DNA of 64,000 bases from Vibrio coralliilyticus ATCC BAA-450 (GTDB lineage: Bacteria > Pseudomonadota > Gammaproteobacteria > Enterobacterales > Vibrionaceae): contig NZ_ACZN01000015.1 of NCBI RefSeq assembly GCF_000176135.1, positions 124,001 through 188,000 on the forward strand, read 5' to 3'. The position numbers and the translations under genes are program-made. This document shows, piece by piece, positions 16,932 through 25,707 of this stretch (position 1 is the stretch's first letter; each line of letters opens with the position of its first letter). The notes beneath the pieces were generated by a model that worked only from the letters and a program-made list of their open reading frames with translations, searched no databases and had not been told where the DNA came from.

Positions 16932-17780
16932 ATGGATTTCAATACTCTTATCGATAACCCTGAATGGCTTCTGATGCTATTAGCGCCTCTTTTCATTGGT
17001 TTGATGTTGGCTGAGTACTTTATCGGGCAAAAGCGAGGCCATCTTCCAGAAAACTCAGCCTATTTTATTCCGGAAGTATTATGTAACTTTGCTCTCGCGG
17101 GCATGCATCAACTAGCGGACCTGTTAACTGGACTTTTAATCATTCAACTTTACATGTGGTTGTTTGGCTGGAGACTGATGGACATAGAAATGGGTGTTGC
17201 GAGCTTTATTGTTCTGCTCATACTGCAAGATTTCTTCTATTACTGGTTCCATCGCGCCAGTCATCGCATTCGCTGGATGTGGGCTGCGCACGTTGCTCAC
17301 CACAGCTCTGAACGCATGAACTTCAGCACTGCTTTTCGACAAAGCTTAATGTATCCCATTGCAGGGATGTGGCTATTCTGGGTTCCTCTTGTGATCATCG
17401 GATTCGAGCCCAAATGGGTCATTTTTGCCGTATTATTAAACTTAGGTTTGCAGTTCTTCGTCCACACACAATGGATTCGCACTCTTGGACCATTGGAATA
17501 TCTGTTTAACACCCCTTCTCATCACCGAGTGCACCATGGTCGTAACCCTCAGTACATCGACAAAAACTACGCCGGTGTACTGATTATCTGGGACAAAATG
17601 TTCGGTACCTTTGAACCTGAAGTTGAAACTGTACGCTACGGTGTCACAAAACCTGTCGAGAGCTTCAACCCGCTGGTAGTTACATTTAAGGAATGGGGAG
17701 ATCTCTTTCGCGATGTACGCCAGAAGAAATTATCTTTTCGGCAAAAACTGCGCCTTATATTCTCCCCACCCAAAGACTAA
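16932..17780 (+). CDS. Sterol desaturase/fatty acid hydroxylase family protein
   Basis: A 282-residue integral membrane di-iron oxygenase. Hydrophobic segments occur near residues 12-28, 44-64, 70-95 and 135-165. The three histidine clusters of the family are all present: HRASH (HX3H), HVAHH (HX2HH) and HRVHH (HX2HH), and together they bind the di-iron centre. Members hydroxylate or desaturate sterols, fatty acids or carotenoids at the membrane. It follows the DUF2804 gene by 17 bases with GGAG as ribosome binding site, so the two are probably translated from one mRNA. The substrate is not known; bacterial members often act on lipids other than sterols. Confidence 0.9.
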   Translation: MDFNTLIDNPEWLLMLLAPLFIGLMLAEYFIGQKRGHLPENSAYFIPEVLCNFALAGMHQLADLLTGLLIIQLYMWLFGWRLMDIEMGVASFIVLLILQDFFYYWFHRASHRIRWMWAAHVAHHSSERMNFSTAFRQSLMYPIAGMWLFWVPLVIIGFEPKWVIFAVLLNLGLQFFVHTQWIRTLGPLEYLFNTPSHHRVHHGRNPQYIDKNYAGVLIIWDKMFGTFEPEVETVRYGVTKPVESFNPLVVTFKEWGDLFRDVRQKKLSFRQKLRLIFSPPKD

Positions 17781-17818
17781 AGAACACTTGCTCCTGATAA
17801 AAGCGCTACCTTCGCTCT

Positions 17819-18298
17819 TTATTGTTGGCAGAGCTCACTGCGTGTATCACCCACTAGCCAAGAAACCCAACGCCTTCTTGAGTTAAAGACAAAAGCTTCA
17901 TGAAGGCTGATGCCATCAACAATCCAGCCATCCGCTTCGCCTTCGCCAAACTCAGTGAACCTCCACTCTTTGCTGTTAACTCGCTCCCCTTGGGTAAGAG
18001 CCTCATTCAGTTTTTTACTCATGACAATCATCGTCATACCGCTCGCACTGCCGATACTCAAACCAGAATCAGCGATTCGACCTATGGCAACTGGGATTTT
18101 CATCGTACAGTGGTTGCCAGTTTGGTCCACCCAAGTGTAACTTCCCTCACCCACGCGACCGCGTAACCAAAGTAGTTGACCCGATGTCATATCATTAACT
18201 TCCAATACACCAATCGCATCTTCTGGAAAAAGATGGGGGTCTTCATCCGCTATCACTTGATAAGCAAATATAAGCGCGCTCAAAAGTATCCACCTCAT
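17819..18298 (-). CDS. Small secreted protein, function unknown
   Basis: A 159-residue protein with a short signal peptide (MRWILLSALIFAYQVIA then DEDPHLF), so it is probably periplasmic. The mature part is beta-rich and has two cysteines, near 63 and at the C-terminal end (CQQ), possibly a disulphide. Its ATG overlaps the stop of the DUF805 gene by four bases (ATGA type), so the two form an operon with coupled translation. I do not recognise a family. Confidence 0.6.
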   Translation of the reverse strand: MRWILLSALIFAYQVIADEDPHLFPEDAIGVLEVNDMTSGQLLWLRGRVGEGSYTWVDQTGNHCTMKIPVAIGRIADSGLSIGSASGMTMIVMSKKLNEALTQGERVNSKEWRFTEFGEGEADGWIVDGISLHEAFVFNSRRRWVSWLVGDTRSELCQQ

Positions 18299-18630
18299 AA
18301 CAAGAGCCCTCTATTATTTATTGGCAAGCTGCTTTGTTGGCTGAGCAGATATGTGAACCAGAATGGTCCAATAGCCGGAATAAAAAACACCAATCCCCAT
18401 AAGCCAGATTTACCAATATCATGCATACGCCTCACGATTAATGCGACGAGCGGAATGAAACTTGCGACACTATAAAGCACATCAAACCAAGGCAATGAAA
18501 AGCCTACATCCAAAGCAATAAGCACCATACTTACTGCCATGTGTACGATTACGAACATCCAAAATTCTCGCCTTGAAGAATGGCCAGAAAAGTCCAAACC
18601 TCGTTGCCACGCCAGCCAATAGAAATACAT
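18295..18630 (-). CDS. DUF805 membrane protein
   Basis: A 111-residue inner-membrane protein with the DUF805 signature: an aromatic N-terminus (MYFYWLAWQRGLDFSGHSSR), RREFWMF, two or three hydrophobic segments, RRMHDIGKSG, and a last hydrophobic stretch. Start set at the ATG with GGGGAG seven bases upstream rather than a GTG six codons earlier. DUF805 proteins are widespread in bacteria and include YhaH-like proteins; their function is not established. It is the first gene of a two-gene minus-strand operon, reading away from a 32-bp palindrome it shares with the divergent AraC gene. Confidence 0.85.
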   Translation of the reverse strand: MYFYWLAWQRGLDFSGHSSRREFWMFVIVHMAVSMVLIALDVGFSLPWFDVLYSVASFIPLVALIVRRMHDIGKSGLWGLVFFIPAIGPFWFTYLLSQQSSLPINNRGLLL

Positions 18631-18689
18631 TGTTAATCTCCCCAACACGTAAAATGAGTCTCTATTCTGAGTTCGAAAGGGTAATAAAT

Positions 18690-18729
18690 ACGTCCTGAAA
18701 CTGGTTTTAGGACGTCCTGATACCAGTTT
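18690..18729. promoter_or_regulatory. Palindrome plus 22-bp-spaced direct repeats (putative AraC-type operator)
   Basis: AAACTGGT, three bases, AGGACGTCCT, three bases, then ACCAGTTT: a 32-bp near-perfect dyad (18698-18729) centred on a 10-bp palindrome. In addition ACGTCCTGA occurs at 18690 and again at 18712, exactly 22 bp apart, on the same face of the helix. It lies between the DUF805 operon and the membrane AraC gene, 88 bases before the chosen start of the latter. Confidence 0.6.
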
Positions 18730-18817
18730 TGGTCTAGTGTGGGCTTCTAATTCAGTTTCATATCGCTATGCTATGACGAATTCAGAAACTATATTCTTAC
18801 CCAACTCAGGACCAACT

Positions 18818-19852
18818 ATGCTCGCGATTCCCGTCCCTTTTGTTGTATCACTGCTTTTAGGACTGCTGGCAGTGACCTTGTATTTGGGTAACCGAGAGCA
18901 AGCCAAATTTGCTTGTGGCTTTTTAATTTTATGTGCCTTAACCACAGCTATAGTTGGATTGAGATGGACCTTCCAATCCCCTCTATTCTTAATTGCTCAA
19001 CCAATATTCGCAGCTTTGATTCCCATCTCAGCGTGGTACGCGTTTGCACGCACAGGGGACTGGCATTTGAAATCAACATACAAGCATGCCTTAGCATCCA
19101 TAGTTGTGGTGCTTTTTGTCTTCACCCAAACATTATGGCTTCCACCTCTCGATGAATTGCTAACGGCTATCTACCTTTTTTACGGTATTGCATTAATGAG
19201 GGGGGCGTCAGACCAGGATTTGTTGGTTAACGTAACACTGGGACGTTGGGAAGGCGTTCAAAAGGCAAGAATTGTAGCTGGGTGGATGCTCATTTTTTCC
19301 GCCCTTATTGATGCTTCTATCTCGCTCGATTTTGCCTATAACCGTGGAAATTTAACGCTTTATATACTGACGCTAGGGCATCTAATCTTGTTACCCGTAC
19401 TCTCTTTGGCCGTTGTTATCACAGGAATAAACACGACACCGAGTCCTGATGAAACTGACCCTGAGCAAAAGTCGCCAGTGCCTCAACCTGTTATGTCTGA
19501 GCATAGAGCAAGGGAAGTTACAGCATTGTTGAATGAAAAGATCCTAGAAAAATCCCTCTATCTAGACCCAGAACTGACGCTCTCACGATTATCTCGCATT
19601 ATAGGTGTCCCAGCTAAACAGATATCGACGGCCGTCAATCAGGTACATGGAAAGAACATATCAAAGCTGGTCAACGAATATCGCATACATCATGCGCAAC
19701 AAGCCCTTGCTGAAACCGATGAATCGGTGACACAAATTTTGATGAACTCCGGTTTTCAGACCAAATCCAATTTCAATCGAGAGTTCAGTCGCATTACCGG
19801 AACAAGCCCGAGCGAGTATCGAAAGCAGTTAAAACAAAAAGATGGCGAATAA
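18818..19852 (+). CDS. Membrane-bound AraC-type regulator with seven transmembrane segments
   Basis: A 344-residue protein from the chosen start MLAIPVPFV (AGGACC upstream); the frame is open 27 codons further. The first 225 residues contain seven hydrophobic segments; the last 100 carry an AraC double helix-turn-helix (LTLSRLSRIIGVPAKQISTA; TQILMNSGFQTKSNFNREF). Such 7TM-HTH proteins are one-component regulators that sense a signal in or across the membrane and bind DNA directly. No kinase is needed. Likely targets by position are its own promoter and the divergent DUF805 operon, through the 22-bp-spaced repeats between them. The inducing signal is unknown. Confidence 0.85.
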   Translation: MLAIPVPFVVSLLLGLLAVTLYLGNREQAKFACGFLILCALTTAIVGLRWTFQSPLFLIAQPIFAALIPISAWYAFARTGDWHLKSTYKHALASIVVVLFVFTQTLWLPPLDELLTAIYLFYGIALMRGASDQDLLVNVTLGRWEGVQKARIVAGWMLIFSALIDASISLDFAYNRGNLTLYILTLGHLILLPVLSLAVVITGINTTPSPDETDPEQKSPVPQPVMSEHRAREVTALLNEKILEKSLYLDPELTLSRLSRIIGVPAKQISTAVNQVHGKNISKLVNEYRIHHAQQALAETDESVTQILMNSGFQTKSNFNREFSRITGTSPSEYRKQLKQKDGE

Positions 19853-19866
19853 CCTAAGAGCTCGAG

Positions 19867-20613
19867 TCATTTTTGTTTTAACCTGCGACTAAATTGCCCC
19901 GGAGTAATCAAGGCGAAATTTTTGAACTCTCTCGTCATATGCGCTTGATCGGAAAAGCCTTGATAGGCGGCCAGTTCGGCTAATGAGAGTTCTGGGTTGT
20001 CTCTCAGCTCTTGAATGCTGGCGTGGACTCGACGAAGACGTTGGAAATGCTTTGGGCTCATACCCACCCAATGTTTGAATTTACGTTCTACCTGCCTTTG
20101 GTTTTCTCCAAAGCTCTTGCCTATCTTGCCATCCTGCGCAAGATGAATCAGTTTAGCTCTCTCTTCATCCTTAGCTATTTGAGATACGGCTTCCGAGCAC
20201 CAATCCGTCAGAAGCGCTATTCGCTTGGTATGACTCTGGTACTCGGATAGTTGCTTGCCCAAAGCCTCTGGAGGTTGAAAACAAAACACGTCTTGATGGC
20301 TTTCTCTATTTGCTTCAACGAGCTCTTCCAAGAATGAAAACTGCATACCTGGATGAAAACGGACGCCACAAAGCTGAGCCTCGCAGGAAATCGTGATGTT
20401 CTTAGTGACTCTGCTATATGGCTGATACATCACGCTTTCACCATATGTTTTGCCTTCTAAACTCACCTGCCCTTGTAGTACAAACATCACCCCAGAGCCT
20501 CCATCGCAATAGAGAGGTTTGGAGACAGCTTGCCCACAAGACACTTTAGCCGACCATATTGCCTGAATATGGTCGGCTAGCAGGCCGTCTGGATTGACTA
20601 TTTCAAAATCCAT
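19867..20613 (-). CDS. AraC-family regulator
   Basis: A 248-residue regulator. N-terminal half is a beta-rich effector domain of the type found in short AraC proteins (AIWSAKVSCGQ, GVMFVLQGQVS, CGVRFHPGMQF). The C-terminal half has the AraC helix-turn-helix, with AAYQGFSDQAHMTREFKNF as the second, best-conserved helix pair. It follows the AhpD-like gene after 22 bases on the same strand, and the two are probably co-transcribed, so it may regulate that gene or respond to its substrate. Convergent with the membrane AraC gene, whose stop is 14 bases away, and no clear terminator is seen between them. Confidence 0.87.
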   Translation of the reverse strand: MDFEIVNPDGLLADHIQAIWSAKVSCGQAVSKPLYCDGGSGVMFVLQGQVSLEGKTYGESVMYQPYSRVTKNITISCEAQLCGVRFHPGMQFSFLEELVEANRESHQDVFCFQPPEALGKQLSEYQSHTKRIALLTDWCSEAVSQIAKDEERAKLIHLAQDGKIGKSFGENQRQVERKFKHWVGMSPKHFQRLRRVHASIQELRDNPELSLAELAAYQGFSDQAHMTREFKNFALITPGQFSRRLKQK

Positions 20614-20635
20614 TTGTTGAGCAATGCTCCTGTCG

Positions 20636-21097
20636 TTATTCTGCCGACAGACTGCCTATTTCAGGCTTGAACGTTTTGGCAATGCGATTCCAGCTGTTAA
20701 TTGCATTTATAGCCAGCGTGAGGATAACCAATCCCTGTTCACCAAACATGTTCAGTGTTGCCTGATACGCACTTTCGTCGACATCGCCACCTTTTGTGAT
20801 ACATTCAGCCCAATGTAGCGCAACTATTTCCTCATCGCTATATTCAGGCATATCCCGCCAAGCATTAAGCCCGATCAGACGAGAGTATGACTCTCCTTGC
20901 TTTAATGCATCTTTGCTGTGCATATCAATACAAAACGCACACTGGTTAATCTGCGATACGCGAAGCTTAACCAACTCCCATATTGCTATCGAAAGCGTGT
21001 TTTGTTGCTCAAACTGGGTGCGAAGGTAATTTTCCTGCTCCATCAGAATTTGGATGCCTTCAGGTGCGGCGTTGAAGTAATTAAGTCTTGGTGTCAT
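20636..21097 (-). CDS. Carboxymuconolactone decarboxylase/AhpD-like protein
   Basis: A 153-residue protein of the CMD/AhpD superfamily. The redox motif CAFCIDMH places Cys53 and Cys56 with His60, as in AhpD-type peroxidase-partner proteins, so it likely has peroxidase or disulphide-reductase activity rather than decarboxylase activity. RLNYFNAAPEG and the ALHWAE segment are family features. AAGGAGATACCC before the ATG is a strong ribosome binding site. It is upstream of an AraC gene in the same unit. Two TTCATGAA palindromes lie in its promoter region. There is no AhpC-like partner adjacent. Confidence 0.87.
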   Translation of the reverse strand: MTPRLNYFNAAPEGIQILMEQENYLRTQFEQQNTLSIAIWELVKLRVSQINQCAFCIDMHSKDALKQGESYSRLIGLNAWRDMPEYSDEEIVALHWAECITKGGDVDESAYQATLNMFGEQGLVILTLAINAINSWNRIAKTFKPEIGSLSAE

Positions 21098-21202
21098 ATG
21101 GGTATCTCCTTGTTTGATACCGATAGACTATCTGTTGCACCAAGTGAAATATTGAATATTTTCGACATCTGCAATGAGCCACAGCCCCCACACAAACTGA
21201 AG

Positions 21203-21246
21203 TTTCATGAATAGAGTTTCCTCTTCTTCCGGTCATATTCATGAAA
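21203..21246. promoter_or_regulatory. Pair of TTCATGAA palindromes (putative operator)
   Basis: TTTCATGAATA and TATTCATGAAA form a perfect 11-bp inverted repeat with a 22-base spacer; each half contains the self-complementary TTCATGAA. Centres are 34 bp apart. It lies between the divergent AhpD-AraC unit and the chemoreceptor gene, 106 bases before the AhpD start. Confidence 0.55.
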
Positions 21247-21372
21247 TGAATTGTCCAAATCTTCTAAACTGATATCTTAGTGGCTTTACAGCCTTAAAAA
21301 ATCAATAAGATAACAGCCTGGGCTTAGGTCAAGTTCAACATATCTAATCAAATCCAAGCAGGAGAAAGTGCA

Positions 21373-23013
21373 ATGGATTACCTCTCAACACTGAAAGTGA
21401 AAACACGGCTAGGGATCGGCTTCGGCATCTTAGTCAGTTTGATGGTGACGCTAACCGTTCTGGGTATTCAGAAAGTAAATTTCATCGATATAGTGCTTTC
21501 GGAAATGACAGACATTAACTCGGTAAAACAACGCTATGCCATCAACTACCGTGGGAGTGTTCACGACAGAGCCATCGCGATTCGAGATATCGCCATCGCA
21601 CGCAACCCTCAGGAAATTTCCGCATTAGAACAAGAGATTAAAGAACTGGAAGATTTTTATCGTGAGTCCGAGCAAAACATGCAGGCCATGATAGCGAAAG
21701 GGGTGATGTTTACCGCCGAAGAACGCCAGATTCTCGCCCACATAGATCAAATCCAAGCCAAAACACTCCCTCTTGTACGCCAGATCATCGCTGATAAGAA
21801 AAACGATCAAGTGATGACAGAAGTTGTTCTCGATCAGGCAAGACCCGCTTTTATTGAATGGCTTAACACCATCAACCAGTTTATTGATTACCAAGAGAAC
21901 CTGAACCAAACCCTGACTCCTGAAGCTCGTGGCGAAGCTGGCGGTTTCCAAGACTTGATGCTTCTACTGACCGCTATTGCGCTAGCGATTTCTGTCGTTG
22001 TCGGTATTGCTATCGAACGTAGCTTCCGCAAGTCTCTGGGCGGAGAGCCCTATGAAGCACAAAGTGCTATCCGCTTAATGGCAGATGGCGATTTGACTCA
22101 CAATTACGGCGAACGCGTCAGTGGCAGTATTCTTAACTCTCTCTCTGGTATGTCGACGAAGCTCACTCAAATAGTCAGTAACATCGTGTCTGCTTCAGGT
22201 CAGTTGGTTGAACAAGTCGATGAAGTGGCAGATGGCTCAAGCCGTGTTTTGCGCTCTGCGCAGCAGCAAGCCAGCTTGACTCAAGAGACAGTAGACAAAC
22301 TGGACAACATGCGTCACAGCATTGACCAGATTGCCCAAGTAACAACACAGACAGAAAACAACTCTGTCATGACAACAGACAACGCTCGCAGTGGTCGCGA
22401 ATTAGTGTTTGATGTCGCAGCAGAAATGGAAAATATCTCTGCAACGATCTTTGCGACTGTAGAGCAAGTTAAGCAGTTGGAAGCTCGCACCAAAGACATT
22501 GGTGGCATCGTTAACGTGATCAGTGAGATTTCAGAGCAAACCAACCTACTGGCGCTGAATGCCGCCATTGAAGCAGCGCGTGCTGGAGAGTCCGGTCGTG
22601 GCTTTGCGGTTGTCGCCGATGAGGTCCGAAGTCTGGCTCAACGAACCAATGATGCAACCTCGCAAATTGAGTCAATGATCAACGAAGTTCAAACTCAAAC
22701 TGCTGCCAGCGTAATCGCGATGGAAAATACTCAGCCTCAAGTAGAAAAAGGCAAAGAGAAAACTTCTCAAGCCAGCCAATTACTGGTTGATATTGAACAT
22801 CAGGCCGAAGATACGCTTAGCCATATCCGTGACGTCGTCCAAGCAACCAATGAGCAGGTAGAAGGTGTCAGAGACATAGCAGCGGCTATGGAGCAAATTT
22901 CGAGTATGTCGGATGACTCTGTTAACTCCATGGAGAGTAACGAAAACGCTGGCAGAAAGCTCAATCAGCTCGCCAACCAACTCAAACAGGAAGTGGGCTT
23001 CTTCAAAATTTAA
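21373..23013 (+). CDS. Methyl-accepting chemotaxis protein (four-helix-bundle sensor)
   Basis: A 546-residue chemoreceptor. First transmembrane helix near residues 13-32, periplasmic four-helix-bundle-like sensor to about 190 ([20 protein letters not shown]), second transmembrane helix near 195-215, HAMP region to about 265, then the signalling domain with the hairpin tip sequence [23 protein letters not shown] around 378-400. It senses a periplasmic ligand and controls CheA at the cell pole. CAGGAGAAAG precedes the ATG. Monocistronic. The [14 protein letters not shown] join between transmembrane helix and HAMP is typical of Vibrio receptors. The ligand is unknown. Confidence 0.93.
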   Translation: MDYLSTLKVKTRLGIGFGILVSLMVTLTVLGIQKVNFIDIVLSEMTDINSVKQRYAINYRGSVHDRAIAIRDIAIARNPQEISALEQEIKELEDFYRESEQNMQAMIAKGVMFTAEERQILAHIDQIQAKTLPLVRQIIADKKNDQVMTEVVLDQARPAFIEWLNTINQFIDYQENLNQTLTPEARGEAGGFQDLMLLLTAIALAISVVVGIAIERSFRKSLGGEPYEAQSAIRLMADGDLTHNYGERVSGSILNSLSGMSTKLTQIVSNIVSASGQLVEQVDEVADGSSRVLRSAQQQASLTQETVDKLDNMRHSIDQIAQVTTQTENNSVMTTDNARSGRELVFDVAAEMENISATIFATVEQVKQLEARTKDIGGIVNVISEISEQTNLLALNAAIEAARAGESGRGFAVVADEVRSLAQRTNDATSQIESMINEVQTQTAASVIAMENTQPQVEKGKEKTSQASQLLVDIEHQAEDTLSHIRDVVQATNEQVEGVRDIAAAMEQISSMSDDSVNSMESNENAGRKLNQLANQLKQEVGFFKI

Positions 23014-23034
23014 CCCTTCCCCTATCGAACCGAG

Positions 23035-23062
23035 AACCTCAGACACAAGTCTGAGGTTTTTT
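23035..23062 (+). terminator. Terminator of the chemoreceptor gene
   Basis: Perfect stem AACCTCAGAC / GTCTGAGGTT, loop ACAA, then TTTTTTC. It begins 22 bases after the stop codon. Confidence 0.93.
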
Positions 23063-23152
23063 CTATGTATACCCTTTCATTTCAGCCTTCATCCGCCTTC
23101 AGGTAAATATTGTCTATGCTGTTAAAGCAGCAACTGAGATAAGGAAGAGTCA

Positions 23153-23884
23153 ATGCACAATCTGAAACTGATGTTCTTTAGCCTGATGTTATTAGCGTTA
23201 CCAGTCCGTGGAGATGTCCTCACTCTCACTTCTCTGGAATGGCCTCCATACGCTGGAAGAAGTCTCGATTCTCAAGGAGCTTCCGTAGCCGTTGTCAAAG
23301 CGGCTGTTGAAGCAATGGGGCATGAGCTGACCGTAGAATTTTACCCTTGGGAACGAGCCGTTCACCTTGCCAAGAATCAAGCCAAGTACGCTGGTTACTT
23401 TCCTGAGTACTATTTTGAGGCATCCGATCTAATCTTCTCAGAACCGATAGGAACAGGCCCTCTTGGCTTCGTTGAAAACAAAGCTAATCCGATATCATGG
23501 AGCAGCTTGCAGGACTTAAAATCGACCAAAATTGGCGTGGTTCGTGGTTATGTCAACACCGAAGAACTCGACAGCATGATTGCCAGTGGCGTTCTTCAAT
23601 CTGAAGCAGTAACCAGCGACAGTCAAAACCTGAAAAAAGTCTCAGGCCAACGTATCCCTCTCGCTGTAATAGACAGTAATGTTCTCAGCTATTTATTGGC
23701 CAGTGATAAGAGCCTCAAAGGAGCGAAGGACAAGTTACAGATGAACGCCAAACTATTGGAAGAAAAACAACTATTCATCGCATTTGGCAATGACGAAACT
23801 GGCAAGAAATGGAAATCGATCGTTGACCAAGGATTGAAAAAGATCGATGCCAATCAAATTATGTCTGATTACTTCAATAAATAA
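23153..23884 (+). CDS. Orphan periplasmic solute-binding protein (SBP_bac_3 type)
   Basis: A 243-residue protein with signal peptide (cleavage near VRG-D), then LTLTSLEWPPYAGRSL, the ligand-binding start of family 3 binding proteins. VEFYPWERAVHLAKN repeats the EFYPWxR pattern of the other orphan binding protein in this window. KIGVVRGYVNTEEL is the hinge-adjacent second-lobe motif. AAGGAAGAG gives a good ribosome binding site. No transporter genes are adjacent; the gene sits just after a chemoreceptor gene. A sensory or scavenging role for a polar amino-acid-like ligand is possible but not shown. Confidence 0.82.
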   Translation: MHNLKLMFFSLMLLALPVRGDVLTLTSLEWPPYAGRSLDSQGASVAVVKAAVEAMGHELTVEFYPWERAVHLAKNQAKYAGYFPEYYFEASDLIFSEPIGTGPLGFVENKANPISWSSLQDLKSTKIGVVRGYVNTEELDSMIASGVLQSEAVTSDSQNLKKVSGQRIPLAVIDSNVLSYLLASDKSLKGAKDKLQMNAKLLEEKQLFIAFGNDETGKKWKSIVDQGLKKIDANQIMSDYFNK

Positions 23885-23945
23885 CCTTTGTGTGACGTAA
23901 GCAAATGGGAACGTTGCTCCCATTTGCCGTGTGTACCGACCAGAA

Positions 23946-25145
23946 TCACAGATAACGACGACTGATCGCTGTCCATTCCCTATCACCTATTTTCTCACTT
24001 ACTGCGTTAACAAAATCTGGAGATAAGCGTCCATCAGTTTCAAAGTTCAATTGACTCATCAAACTGTCTAGACTTGAGCCGGTGTGATTCAAAGCGGAAT
24101 CCAACTCATACCAAAACGCAGAGCCTTTAAAGTAAAACAACGGGTAATATTGACCTGCACCTTGTTCATTGTAGAGGCGGTTTGCTTCAACCAAGCCTGT
24201 TTTTGAGAAAGGAAACTTTTGAGCAAAGCTAAGCCAGAAACGAGTTGGCTCATCCGCAGAATAAGGCGTTGTTTGTAGTGATTTTATCGCGTAGTACTCT
24301 GCAAGGCTTTCCGCAGCCCAAGTCGGCCTGCTGGCAGAATCTAAAACATGGACCGACTCATGCGCAGCAATCTTAAGAAGCATCTTCAGTGAAACTGGTG
24401 TGAGTTTTCCTTGCTCTAGCCAGGCATTAATCAAAATCATGTTCTGACCAGCGGCTCCACTTAAACTCCCTGATGAGCGGTCCTTTTTGAAGAACGCCAT
24501 CTGCCAGTCTTGCCGCTGTGTATTAGAGAATACGCTGTTCAAGTAACGTAGCGATGTATCCAATACCGGTTTCCATTGCTCTACTTGCAGCATCACTTGA
24601 GGCGCATCGCTGAAAACGGTCACTTTCTTATCATTAATGTTTAGTTCTGTACTTTCCATTCCCCAAACAACAAACAATGGTGGCTCTGATAACTCAGGAA
24701 TCGTCTGGCAGTTCCGCTCAGGGGTACAAACGCGAATCTCGCTACTCCCTTTCACGCGCGGCAGCGAATTCCACTCACTAATGAAATACCACCCCTCATC
24801 AATACTCCGGCTATCAATTTGTTGTGAGATATCCATACCCTGTTCAGACGTGTGTTCCATTTTCAACGACCATTGAATCTGCTGGCATTTCTGAGGACTA
24901 GATTGGTCTAAAGCCGTGATCTTACCCGAAGGCAATTGGCACGATATCAACGGCTGGACCGCACTGGCTAAAGCACGAGCAGGTATTATCTCTACTTGCT
25001 CTAAACCACTCGTGTCTGCTGTGACGATGACTTTATCAGAATCATCAGGATCAACAGATAATTGATACGTCAGAGACGGTGCAGCGAACACCCCAGTTGA
25101 CGCAAACAAAGCCAAAAAGAAAAAAGCATCTTTGAAGTTAAACAT
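23946..25145 (-). CDS. Secreted protein with gluzincin-like HESVH motif
   Basis: A 399-residue protein with an N-terminal signal peptide (cleavage after VFA), so it is periplasmic or exported. The N-terminal half has four cysteines in the LISCQLP, QKCQQIQW and VCTPERNCQTIP segments. His262-Glu263-x-x-His266 (HESVH) is followed by AESLAEYYA with Glu279 and Glu283, the spacing expected for a zinc metallopeptidase of the gluzincin type. Overall it resembles uncharacterised Vibrio and Shewanella proteins rather than a named peptidase. Its activity is inferred from the motif alone. It converges on the orphan binding-protein gene. Confidence 0.65.
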   Translation of the reverse strand: MFNFKDAFFFLALFASTGVFAAPSLTYQLSVDPDDSDKVIVTADTSGLEQVEIIPARALASAVQPLISCQLPSGKITALDQSSPQKCQQIQWSLKMEHTSEQGMDISQQIDSRSIDEGWYFISEWNSLPRVKGSSEIRVCTPERNCQTIPELSEPPLFVVWGMESTELNINDKKVTVFSDAPQVMLQVEQWKPVLDTSLRYLNSVFSNTQRQDWQMAFFKKDRSSGSLSGAAGQNMILINAWLEQGKLTPVSLKMLLKIAAHESVHVLDSASRPTWAAESLAEYYAIKSLQTTPYSADEPTRFWLSFAQKFPFSKTGLVEANRLYNEQGAGQYYPLFYFKGSAFWYELDSALNHTGSSLDSLMSQLNFETDGRLSPDFVNAVSEKIGDREWTAISRRYL

Positions 25146-25282
25146 AAACGAGTGGAGTTGGAGAATTTGCTAGATAGGACATCCAGTGCATAAATAAAGT
25201 TCGACCAACAAAACGAAAAACTGAATATTTATCATCGCTGGCAAATCAGTTAAGCTAGGCTCAATTCGCTTTTGGGTTCATT

Positions 25283-25639
25283 GTGTTGCTAAAGAATCGT
25301 TCATTACCTATTGTTTTTCTTGTCACTTTCGTACTGTTCTTCGCTAGTGCAACAGTAGGCGTACAAGCTGGCGAAAAAGCATTAGTTGAGTTGACCCACA
25401 GTACTCTAAATCTAGAACGCCTCTCTCAAGTTCACCCGATTGAATGCCCCAAGCCTAATCACAGTGAGGCTCAATCATCGCATCACTGCTGTGCCTCAGT
25501 TTGCCTACTGAAAGTACCTTATATCTCCGGACTCACATTAGCAGATGCCATCCCTACTTCACTGGCACTTATCAATCAAGATAAGGCCGAAAAAGCAGTG
25601 GCTCGAATTCAGACTCTGTTCCGCCCTCCGATTGCGTAA
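25283..25639 (+). CDS. Small His/Cys-rich secreted protein, function unknown
   Basis: A 118-residue protein starting with GTG. An N-terminal hydrophobic segment ending VQAG is signal-like. The mature part carries PIECPKPNHSEAQSSHHCCASVC, a compact cluster of four Cys and three His that could bind a transition metal or haem, or serve as an oxidative-folding client. It lies 68 bases before dsbA on the same strand and may share its transcript. Metal binding and client status are both inferences. No family is named. Confidence 0.6.
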   Translation: MLLKNRSLPIVFLVTFVLFFASATVGVQAGEKALVELTHSTLNLERLSQVHPIECPKPNHSEAQSSHHCCASVCLLKVPYISGLTLADAIPTSLALINQDKAEKAVARIQTLFRPPIA

Positions 25640-25707
25640 TTCTTAATTTTCACGTTCAACTCCGGTTATATTCCGGCAACTAACTGTATCTATTAGGAAT
25701 TTATTCA

